Source of the DNA: Sepiola atlantica | Taxonomy: Eukaryota > Mollusca > Cephalopoda > Sepiida > Sepiolidae | Reading direction: 5' to 3' | Assembly: GCA_963556195.1 (NCBI GenBank) | Contig: OY744529.1 | Coordinates: 58,096,080-58,160,079, forward strand | Length of the DNA: 64,000 nt | Shown here: in pieces, positions 10,601-23,300 of the stretch | Position numbering within the stretch: the first letter of the stretch is position 1 | Layout: each line of letters begins with the position of its first letter | Translations under genes and position numbers: made by a program | Notes under the pieces: generated by a model | What the model was told of the DNA's origin: nothing | Seen by the model: the letters and a program-made list of their open reading frames with translations, nothing else | The model's database searches: none

Positions 10601-13600
10601 TGCATCCAATTTCAAAACTAAGAAAAAATAAAATGAAAAAAAAATTAAAATAAGTCAAAATAAAATGACAGTTAAACCTTATTCTTTTCTGTCTTTATCA
10701 ATTACCATAAAAGAAGATTGTACCAGATTTTGTTATTTGGTTTAAATAGTTCAATTATGATTTAAATAAAAGCTATAACATATTCATTTTAAAAAATACT
10801 GAAATTAATTTAAAATAAATCACTAGCATTTCATAATTTTGAAAATAATCCTCAAGATCATTGAACCATGAAAATTTATTGTCCTTGAAGTAAATCAATT
10901 TTTTTTTATTACTTCCCTTATAAGAAAATAAAACAAACCAATAATTATGTATCAAAACTTGTTTTGAAAACCGTGTCATAAAATCAATGTGTAAACTAAT
11001 CATTATTTTTTCCTGATTTTGATATAGAGTCTACTTTAAGTTATTATGCTGATCACATAAACCCCTAGAACTGAAATTTGTTTTGAAAATTTCTTGTCAA
11101 ATTTCAAACATAAAAATCTACAGCTATATATATAAATAGAACAAATAACAAATACACATTATAAATCTTTGAAGTATTTGCATGTTTATATAATGAACAT
11201 TTGTAACCAATCAATTATCCATTGATTTTGTTTCAAAGAATATTTATTGCTTTAAAAAGAATTGAATTGCTACAAATTTAAATAAATAAATATAGAAGAG
11301 ACATTAATTTTATGAAAGAAGAGTCATTTTTTGTTTAATTCTATTGACCCTAACAAACATTTATTATTACAAAAGGAATATTATTATTAACAGTAAATTA
11401 TACAGATTGATGTAGAAAGCGCAATGGAATTTCTACGGGGTCCCACTAGTAAAATAAGAATCATGTAATCTACATAATAACTTTAGACAGTCTATTTTCG
11501 TAATTCCAGATACTTCAATTTGTTAGAAATTTTGTTAGAGATTTTAATGACTGTGAAAATAGAGTAGTTTTAATTTGACAAAGATTGATTAAGAACTGGT
11601 TGAGTTATTGAAGTTTATATGATTTGCATAACTTCAGACAGACTGTAGTTGTTAATCTTGAGGTAGCTTTCTATACCATTACTGTAAATATCTTCTTTTT
11701 TGGGGGGGGGAGGGGGAGTCTTACCTGGAACATTCCTGGATACATTGCATGTTGTCATGAGCTAAGTAATATCCATTTGAACAGTCACACACACGTGCAA
11801 TACCGTTCTTAGGATCTGGACTAAGGAGACATAAATGAGAGCAATTTCCATTGTTGTAACATGGATTTGAGCTGGGATCATCCACTGAAATAGCAAAACC
11901 AGTGAAACAAAATAAAGGCAAAGAAAATAAATTTTAGAATTAACACGTCATCAGATACAATTATTCATGCTTTCACGGCTATTTGTTTGCATCATAATTA
12001 CAGTTCTAAGTGAACAAATGCATAACAGTAAGTAATGCAATAATTCGAAAGATACAAAGTTTACTTTTGGTTTATATTTGATTATATATATATATACAGG
12101 GTCGGGCAGCTAAATTGGTACTTTTTTTTATTTTTACAAAATTCATAATTTAAAGGATTAAATATGGAAAGATATCATTTTAACATTTATTTATTTAATT
12201 ATTACAGTCTATTGAACAAAAAAATTCAATATGAGCACCCTTTGCATCAATTATTTTGGAGATTCTTTGACGAAACCGTGAACAGCTCCTCTTTATTTTA
12301 TTGGGATCGAGATTGCGAAATGCTCGTTGAATGGCTGTCTTCAATGAGTTTGTATTTGGTTGTGGATTGACATTAGTCTGTCCCTCGACGACGCCGAATA
12401 GATAATAGTCGCAAACATTTAGATCTGGAGAGCTGCTGGGCCAAATATCCTTCGGAACAAACAAGGGAAGATTCTCCTTCATGAAATCTTGGACTTTCCT
12501 GTATCCATGCACTGGTGCCGAGTCTTGGATGAGCATGACTTTCGTAGGGTTGTAGTTTCTACGGATCCAAGGCAATAAAACATTATTAAGAATGTTCAAA
12601 TACTCCGCTGTGTTGATTTTAAGACCCGCTTCGATGAAATGAGGAGGCTTCACCTTTCCATCACTTGCCACGGCGGCAAAAACCATCACAGAAGCAGGAT
12701 TTTTGCTCTGCATCACAGGAGGAACTTCCGAAGGGTCACGGGCAATAACTCGAGTGTTCTGGCGATTTGGAACCTCATCCACGATGAACCTTTTCTCATC
12801 AATAAAAATGCGCACATGTCCTCGTTTGTGTTTCAGATGGTTGATAAGCTTGGGGCATCTTTCAACTCTGATAGCTTTTGAACGGGCAGTGAGGAGATTA
12901 TGGCGTCTCCTAACGTAGGACTTCATCCCAAGATCTTCGTTGATTGCTCTGCTGATAGTTCTGCGACTCACATTGCGTTTTTTTGCCAGTTTCGACATCG
13001 ACTGACTTGGGTCTGCCTTTATCGACCTTTTTAGCCCCACCAGGAAAGTGTTTGCACGCTTTCGATCACTACGAGTACTGTGCCGACTTCTCTCAACCTT
13101 ACACTCGACATCGAAATTAGCCACAACCCGATAGACAGTCGTTTTTGCATAGCCAGTGCTCTTAACAATGTCCGAAGGAGAACTCCCGGCGCATCTCATT
13201 TCGCATATAGTTATTCTTCGTGCTAATTCCGCCATATTAAAACAAATTTGAGTAAATATAATTATGCTATCTTGCAATAAAGTGTTTAAGGATCCTTAGT
13301 AAAAAAAACCGTAATCATATGATCAAAAATAAAAAAGATATTAGCATTTTAAATTAGTTCCAATTTATCTGCCCGACCCTGTATATATATATATATATAT
13401 AAGTCAGTTCATATTATATTCCAATAACCATGGTTTTATTTTATTCTTTTTATTTTTTCACATTTCCAAAAAACATAACATTTCTGTGAGATATATTTTT
13501 TACGGTCCGTTTCATTTGTATTGTGCCAAACAACATTTTTATGTCAATATTGTCTCTGCAACACTACAAAATCATCAGAAAAAATTCACAAAGAGTAAAA

Positions 13601-13660
13601 AGTTATTGGATTAAAGTGTCTTTAAAAAACCTACACTATACAGTAGTTCATTTTTGGGTG

Positions 13661-13718
<58 letters not shown>

Positions 13719-14307
13719 TAATTTTTTATTAATACAAACATTATTGGTTATATATGTGCATACATATTTCAGTTGCGAAAAAAAAATTTTCCTAAAGGTT
13801 TGAAGAAGCTGACTCTCTGAAGAGATCGTAGCTGAAACATGTATGCACATATGTAACCAATAATGTTTGTATAAATAAAAATGTATACTAAAAACAGCTC
13901 TACTTGTTATTGAGCACTTTTTATAAACACTGGAGTTTCATTGGATTAACATCCAGGAAACAAAAATAATACATGTACTATAGACATATATACATATATA
14001 TACATTTGTTTCATTTTCAATCGAAATCAGGCAATTAGCCTGATGATTTCTCTCAGAAATGAAACACAAACGTTTCTGTGTAGCTCACTTGCACTAAGTA
14101 TATCATTATACTATATATATAAGTTAAAAAGAAAAAACTCAAACCAACATCCTAGCCATTTCACATTATAATTTAATTCATCTTGCCAAGACGAGATTCC
14201 TCAGATGTGGCTCAATGACTGGTAGTTTGTATTTCATTGAGCTCTATTACTCAAGATTTCCTACAGAAATTACTCTATCCTTCACGGATTCAAAACACAC
14301 ACACATA

Positions 14308-14369
<62 letters not shown>

Positions 14370-14467
14370 TAATTCAAAACATTAAAATAGCAATAATTAC
14401 ACACTATATATACATATATATATATATATACATACATATATATATTAATTTTATACGTGCATAAAAG

Positions 14468-14500
<33 letters not shown>

Positions 14501-14579
14501 TCAAAACATTAAAATAGCAATAATTACACACTATATACACATATATATATATATATATTAATTTTATACATGCATAAAA

Positions 14580-14615
<36 letters not shown>

Positions 14616-17297
14616 TCAAAACATTAAAATAGCAATAATTACATATTTATGCAATAAATAAATGAAAATAATATTCTACTAACACTGAGGCTGTCTAAAT
14701 GGATGAAAAACTTGAATATCCATTGGTCGATAGTTGAGAGAATGGAAATTTGTGATATTCTCGCCTGCAAACTTTTTGGCTCTGTGTATGCGTTTTGTCT
14801 CCCAGTCAGTCCAGAAAATGTATCCTTCAAATGTCGCAATGGCAAAAATATGATACAGTTCCTTAGTGATGACCTTGCGTTGGTTTTGACCATCAAGATC
14901 AGCCATAGCAATGTACTTAAGTCGGCCATCTGCCCAAAATATTTTATCTGTTACATAATCCACAGTTAAAGCATTCGGCCAAATGAGCTCCTCTTCAATG
15001 AGGTTCATTTGGTTTTGACCGTTCAGATCCACTCGTCCAATATGGGGTAAGTGACCCCAGTCGGTATAGAACAAAAATCCCTTTCCAGGATAAACTTCAA
15101 TAGCACGAGGTTCATGAAGGCCGTCTTTTAGAAGTATACGTCGGTGGTTTCCATTCAACTGTGATACTTCAATAGTGTCTGTTGTTCGGTCACACCAGTA
15201 AAGATTTCGGCCAATCCAATCAACTGCAATGCCATCGGGATCTTTTACATTTGTGTGGTGAAGTACCTGAAAAAGGGATTTAAATAAAGATGAAAAAAAA
15301 GAAAGCAAACAAATGGAATGCAGTTTTTTTAATAGGAGAGTTTTGAAATACAAAGATTCAAATTTCACAGGGTCCATATTTTGCGTACCTTATAATCTGT
15401 GGTATTCATCCGAGCCCGAGATATCTTGCTCTGTAGAGGTGTAATGTCAGACCAGTAAATATAGTGATCGACCCAATCATAGTCAATGGCAACAACATTT
15501 TGTACTCCATCCGTCACAAGTTGGATATTTTCACCATTAAAATCCATTTCACGAATGTAATATCTGCTGGCAACCAATAATTTCGGTTGGGGTTCTGAAT
15601 ATAAAAAAGATAAAGAAATAAGAAACAGCTGTGCTCTCGCCTAGACGATGCGAAGTATAAGATCAAAAGAAATCAAATACGCAATGGCTGTATGATTTCC
15701 TGTGGACTCTAGTTGCCTATTAATACAATGGTCTCTGTTAGAAAAAGGAAAAAACATGATGTAAGCTTTCTATTATTCGCTCCCAATAGCTGACCATGAC
15801 TACTACTTCTCTCAATCCCCCCCCCCCCGAGACTCTGCTTTTTGTGTCTAAATTATCATCCGTTATATTTAGCTTTTTCCAAAAACTAAATATATCTAAA
15901 TTAACCTGTCATATCATTGAACTTTCATTTTTCTCTTAATTTTGATACAATCATGGATATACCCAAATGGTGCCTGTAAGACTTGCTTTTCAAATGTTAA
16001 ATGTCCAAGTGTAAACATACACAATGCTTCATGTTTAATGGGGTGAATAGATGCTTCAGACAGACATGTGATGGGAAAAATATCTGGTTCAATGTTAGAC
16101 AATCAAAAAAATCAGCCGGGCCCTTTGAACAAAATGATTACCTCTTTAATACAAGGATTGACCACTTGACATCTTACAGAATTAATGTCCACTCCAGAAA
16201 AGAGGCCCCTGAGCAGTAGGTTTTTATGTCCAGTGATAAAAAAGCTTATCATTTTCATGTAGGCTTGCTGTGTGGTCTATCTCAAATGAAACTAATATCT
16301 AAATATATTCAAGCAAGACGAGAAGAGGGAGTTAGTTGGGTTTTTGTAAGTCTCAGAGATAGATGAGCTGTTAGGCCTGACAGATAAGTCTGTTTATGAT
16401 TTGCAAGTGGAGAAACCGTCTGCCATTGTAACCTCAAGATAAAAGATTGCTGCCAGTGTCGAAATTAAACACTAACTCGGATGAAGGCAACAAGTGAATG
16501 ACGATCACAGCCCATTTCTGTGTGAAATATAATCTATTCATGTGAAACTACATTAGCTATAACAAGAGTCTGGTGATCGATGGGGAGAGGGGAGCTACAT
16601 TGCAGCACCACGTAAGGTGATAAGGTCCAGCTAAAGTAGGAGGAAAGGGGTAATCCCATAGTATAACATCGTAATTGAATAGTTGTTTTTTTGGCTGGCC
16701 AAACAGAAGGAGAACTTTTGAAATAACAATGCTGACCATAGAGTGAGATACAACAAACAATAAGGGGATTTTATTTGGGCTTCAAAAACAATGTTATTTT
16801 GAATATTTAGTCAGGGTTTACTTGTAGAATCCTCATGTTAGGCTGTTCTGTACAGAGAGACCTTAGACACTCGAGATAAGTGTCTAGTAGGCATTCAAGT
16901 TATCTCAAGTTCTATATATATATATAAATGTGTGTTTATATTTAGGCTGCACAGTTTCATTAAGGAAAATGTAATTAAATGACACAGAGCTTTTTGTTTT
17001 ATGGGGCTCTTTTTTAAATTTTTTAATTTTCCAAAATAATCCATTTATATATACCAATTTGATCAAAATATCAAATGGATTATCTGGAAAATTGAAAAAA
17101 ATAAAAAAGGCCTTATAGAACAAAAAAACTGTTATTTAATAAAATTTGCCTTAATAAATATATATATATATATATATTTTAATGCATGAATATTTAGATT
17201 AATAATTATAGCGGATGATGGATGATTAGAAATACAAATCGATAAAAGGATAAAATACAAAGTTACCACATAAATATAATGAGACCATAGTTCCATG

Positions 17298-17359
<62 letters not shown>

Positions 17360-20300
17360 GTGGATAATGAGTACTGATTATAATTTTAGGCTTTGATCGC
17401 CTAGTTTTTTCATGTTTTTTTTTTTTCATTTTTGCTTTGTTTTGTAAAATTAGCACTGAAGATAGCCACACCAAGAAATAAATGCACAGGAGCATTTTAC
17501 AAATATATTGGTGTTTGCCGAAACAATTGTATGCTGACTAAAAAATAAGTTTCATGAAATAACGTGAATCTGTCCTTTATAACATTGAAATGGTATAAAA
17601 CTACATAAAAAATATTGAATATAGCATAGTTCTGGCCTTAAACTATTGAGCTATTATAATTGCTTTATGTTATAAAATTCATATTTGAATAGAAAAAATT
17701 CTAAATATAAATAATAAAGAAATACACACACACACACACACACACAGAATATATATATAGAGAGAAGAAAAAATATTATACAAACATTACATTTTTTGAA
17801 CAAGAAAAAAATATGCAAATTAGCATGCAAGCGCCAAAGTAAGATGAAGAAACCCGATCAAGGACTTTGCTGCCCTTCGAGCGCTGGCTTTTCAAACCCC
17901 ACTTTCTCGACCCAATCTTGGGTCATATCTTACTTGTGGGAGTAAGATAAAACTGGCCTTGTGCCTAACTCCTGGGGAGGAGTAAATAAAACCCATGCAA
18001 ATGACTCAGCTTAATATAAAGGCAAGCTTGATGTGTTCAGTAATTCAACTGAAACTCCAGTCAGAGTAACAAGCATGCTCAGGTCTTTGTGTATGATAAT
18101 TAGAAATATATGCGACAGCTTGTAATTTGTTAAAACAAGGGTTCAATGTTCATGTCACGTTGGTTCTTCTTTTTTCTACAGAATTCAGTAAGCAAAAATA
18201 AAATAAATTATAGTTTGAATTATTTACCTTGGGAAACTTTACAGTACTGTTTATCACTTTCTAGAATATAGCCTTCTGCACAAGAACAAAAGTAACTTCC
18301 CACTGTATTATTGCAGGTGTGAGAACAAGGAATGCTCTCTTCACACTCATTGATATCTGAAAAAGAAAGCAATTGAACAAGAATGTCACATGATTTATAA
18401 TGTATTCACTGCTTATGGCGAAACCATCTTCACTTTTTCTGCCTTCTTGTCCAACTTACATTGTGTTGTATTCATCTTATTTTTTAGCCCATTCAGTTCC
18501 AACAAGAAGAATTGAAAATAGAAGAGTTGAAACCTACTTGAATTTTCAAAATGGATGTCAACTGAGCATTGCATTCTTTATGAAAGGCTTTATGCATGCA
18601 ACACTCATAACTAAAACAAATATGGACTATACAAATCATTCAAGTTTTGCATTTAATGATAAAAATCAATTTGAAAAAAATGATAAATAGTCTTTCAGTT
18701 TTTCTTTTTAATATAAATTGAACTTTAACCATATTTTAAACAAAAAGTAATATTTTTTACAAAATCTAGTTAATTGAGAGTTTGATCTACGAATTTACTT
18801 CAAAGCAGATCTCTATGATATATATTGGATTTTAAAATCTATTTTAAATAAGTTATTTGTTTTGTGTCATGATGTTTAAAAGTGAATTTAAAAAAATAAT
18901 TACTTGAATATGCATTAGTTTTTATGTTTTTATTAATCAAATTAAAACCATTACCTTTCAAATACAACCAAAATGTAACTTTACATCCCTACTTTATTAT
19001 TATTATTACCATCATCATCATCATTACAATTATCTTAAACATGAAAATGATTGGAAAATAATTATATAAATGGACTCTCTACAAACATCTTTGTTTTGTT
19101 TTATGGCAAATTAACCCTTTTCAGGTTATTTAATGCTAAATCAAATAATTGTTGTAAAAGATGTTATGCTTTAAATATTTAATATTTTCAAATAATTATT
19201 CATGATATATATATATTTCTGGGTGCAGTTTCATGTCATACAAGAGACTGATTTTATTTAAGCCATAGATCAGACCCTGACAAGTAATACGACTCCGGGT
19301 CAGAGTAATTGGGGCCACACTACTGGATGCAGTTTTGTGACATACCTAGAACAACAAATATATAAAACTAATATTTTATTTATGTCATAACTCCACATAA
19401 GTAAATGAATAATTAAATAAAATAAAAGAATGAATAAAAAATTAAATAAATGAATATTAAAATAGTCTGTGGAGATATTACAATAACTTGTACTCTGTGG
19501 AAGGTTGCGTCAAAACAAGTAAATATAATGGCCAGTGTTCTTTAATGGCATGCTCCTTTTATATTTTAAGTCTTGTTTATAGACAGAAACTAAATCTCCA
19601 TTATAAGAGGATTGTTAGTCAAAATTCACTTATATTTTTTCTAAAAAAGAATAAAGATTGTTCTGAAGAGGAGAAAAAAAAAAATGCTTACCTTTACAAA
19701 ATTTGTCGTTAACAAGTTTAAAACCAGGATAACAAGAGCATTTATATGTGTAACCCAGATTGGTGCAGATGTGTTCACACGGACTAGGGGGTTGACATTG
19801 ATCGACACCTTTTAGAAAATGAAAGGAAAATCAGTGTTGAGATAACAAGACTAACTGAGTAACACATTTACAAATTATCCGTACATACATCCATGATGAT
19901 GGCTGCAAATTCATGTGTGAACATTGCCATTGCTCAACTAATAAAGGTTTTCAAACAATGTCTGTGTATGAAGGTTTTTTAAGTGAGGCAAGGCTTTGCA
20001 CAGAACCAATCCCACTAAGCAAGTTCCACCTTGACTAAAGCAACAGTTGTCACAGGTGTTATATCAGTGTTCCTCCTTCTAGATGCTGTCTTAACGAAGG
20101 TTGAAGGGGACATCTCCCCCGGTGTTCATCAGACACAAACCTGACTATTTCTATGTCCTGACACATACATACATACATACATACATACATAGTACTGTTA
20201 GGGCAACCTAACAAAACAGAATAGTTATTTCCCTTGGATCAAAAGAAAGAGGTATCACCTTTGGATAAAGGGAGTCGTCTGCGATAACAGTTGAAAAGTA

Positions 20301-23300
20301 AACACAACGGCCTCATGATCAGACTTAAGCATAACGCGTTCAGCGGTTTCTACATTTCGTTTACTCGATGTTTTTGTTAAATAAATTTGTTAAAGGTTCT
20401 ACTTCGTCCTTTCTTCATTTTTGAGTTGTTATTAAACTGATAACAACGTGTAAACATCAGACGTAACACATACACACATACACACATACATAAGTTGTCA
20501 AAATACCAGAATTGTAACTTTTATACAATGATATATACTATTATTAAAGAACTATACTCGATAGTTTTGATACCAAAAGAAAAGTCTTATAACAGTCTTA
20601 TAAAGGGGAGATCAAAGGGTTGAGTTGTTAACAAGAGTACAAAATACACAAAAAGATAAAGGAAAGAAAGAGGAAAAACATTTTATTATATAAATATTAA
20701 ACTGTGCAAAATTAATTTCATCTTTTTTGGCTTTGAACGTATAAGTATCTATGCTTTGATAAGCCTTAATAAATACACATACAGATATCAGAATTATGTA
20801 GGTAAAAATAAAATGCTCAAGGAATTAATATAGATATTCTATGTGAAAAAATATGAAGATATTTTAATTCTTCAAAAAAAAAAAGCTTAGTATTATTTTT
20901 CTGTTGTCTTTTTGCCCATTCATTTCTTAGTTAAGAATGAATTATTAAAATTTATTTTAATTATTGTTTATTTTATTTCATCATGAAAGAAACTTTCAAA
21001 ATGAAATAATCATTTTCCACTGTCACTTTGGAAGAAGCTTCAAAGGTGAATTGTACAGGGACAGTCTGGAATCAAAGCAGGTAAGCATTTAGTGATCATC
21101 GGAAGTATTAAAGCACTTGATAATGGAGGCTAGTCAGTTTAGTTGTTGACAATATATCCAGGTTTTTAAACAAATAATTTTGTCATCATTGGATGGTTAC
21201 ATTTCTAAAATATTAATAATAATCTAGATAATAATATGCTACAGCATTTCATGTTCGTACGTATGTTATCACCTTTCACACACATAAAAAAATTATATTG
21301 TTTGATCAACAAAGATATAGTGATTGCTGATTCATCTGACGTTACTAAGGTCAACAATTCTGAGTTTACCATTTTAAAATTAATATTAAATAAATATATT
21401 TCAAAAAGTTACATTCATTTTATTGATTTGAAGAATATTTAGCTGACGATTATTTTTACTGTAAGAAGACAAAGAATATTCATTGTTTTAAAAAGAATTA
21501 AATCTTTGCAATTATAAATAAATAAATAAAAAGAAATATGTGTTTTATTTATTCATAGAATATTTAGCTGATAATGCCAATTATTTTTACAGAAGAAGAA
21601 AGAGTCATTTCTTCTTAATAGTATTGACCCTGACAAAACTTTATTATTGCAAAAGGAACTGTAAAGTATACAGATTGATGTAGAAAGCACCAAGAAATTG
21701 CCATGGGGTCTCGCTGCTAGTAGTTAAAATTATAATCAACTTGATTTTAAAGTTATTCTAAAAGTGACATTATGTTTTTCCTTCTTTAAATCACTTTTCA
21801 AGTTGAAATATTTTATTTTTTTTACTATAACCTTGTTTTATCTTAAAAAATGCCCTTAAGACCATATTATGATAAAAAAGTGTTTCAATGAAAAAAAGAC
21901 TTGCATTTTAAAGTGTGAGAGAAAATTATAACAAAAGTGAAATGAAAATGAATTTATCAAGCTTCCAAAATTTTTTACACATTTCTAAAAAGATGAAGTA
22001 ACAATATATTGATTTGAATCCAAATCTTGAAAAAGTTATGCATTCTGAATGAAAATGTACATAGCTATTACTAGAAAAAGGTTAAGAGAAAGAAATGCAT
22101 TCAGAGGACATTCAATTTTTTCACTCTTAAAAAATAATTAAATGATATTTAAACAATAAATTTATTATTTGTTGTTCTAATTATTGTAGGAATATCTAAT
22201 AGATCAAAAATGAATTTTGAAAGAAAAATTGCATGGATGGGACCTAAAATACATTCTTCTGATGCCTCCAGATGCACTAACTTTATTGCTGATTTCAAGT
22301 ACTTTCGCATCATATTGGCACTTTAGACCAGGTGGTTCAAATCATTGTCTTGATAGCTTTATGTAACAATTACTTTGTAGCTATTTGAAATTTGGAGCAA
22401 TTTGGAAACATTTAAACTGCCAAATAAAAGTTATATCTGGCTTTAAATTTATAGCAAATTCTCATGTCTTAAAAGATTGACAGTTTTGGAAGCTATTTAC
22501 ATCCAATAATTTTATAGATTAAAACAACATTAAATTAACAAAATAAGTTACGATTTTATAAGAACTTGGTAAATTGACTTGGCTTTATGAGCACCTCTCC
22601 ATTGCCACTATTTGAGGAAATGCCTTAAACATGCTCTTAGCCTGCAAGACATTTGATGAAACTTCCTGATATTTGCATATTGGTTTTTAAAAAGGACATT
22701 TTATTAATTAACTATTATTTCTTGTTGTTGATGTTATTAAATTAATATTTTTTAAAACACTATGTAACAAAAATAAATATTATAACTTAAATATTAATAA
22801 TTTAATTACTAAACAATACTGTAATAATTAAATTAAAATCCTATTTAAAAATATAATAATTTGGTAAAAAAACAACCCCCCAAAAAGCATAGTTTTAAAA
22901 AAAAGATGAAACGGAGATGAAACTACAGTTAGTTTATGATACAAGTGATGAGAAAGTGTATCTGATATGTTGTAGAACTCACCACAGGATGACGGTTCAT
23001 CTGATCTGTCCCCACAGTCATTGCGCCCATTGCACACTAACGTCTGGTTAATGCACACATTGTTATGGCACAAGAAATTAGATGGAGGCTCACATTCATC
23101 TGGTTTTGTACAATTGACCTCATCCGACCCATCGTCACAATCTTCAATTGAGTTACATCTAAGTGATTGAGCAATACATTCATTGCTTGAGACGCACATA
23201 AATTCATTTTCAGGATCAGCACACACTTTGTAATCTGTAGAAAGAAAAACAGTTTTCTTAGTAAAAATATTATTAATGAAATCAGTTTTAAGGAATTTTA

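Larger units (their letters stand above)
12097..13381 (-). mobile_element. Complete mariner-type (DD37D) DNA transposon
   Basis: A 1,285-bp element with terminal inverted repeats of about 28 bp. The left end is CAGGGTCGGGCAGCTAAATT and the right end, read inward, is CAGGGTCGGGCAGATAAATT, with two mismatches. TA dinucleotides flank it, inside a (TA)n run, as expected for Tc1/mariner integration. It carries one uninterrupted transposase frame on the minus strand and lies in the intron between the EGF exon at 11.8 kb and the long propeller exon. Confidence 0.93.

Noticed and set aside
12639..12918. Plus-strand open frames inside the mariner
   Set aside because: Antisense to the transposase, with no domain of their own.
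14679..14684. Alternative donor GTAGAA for the long propeller exon
   Set aside because: It would leave two codon bases, which breaks the frame into the EGF exon at 11725-11884. GTTAGT at 14683 keeps it.
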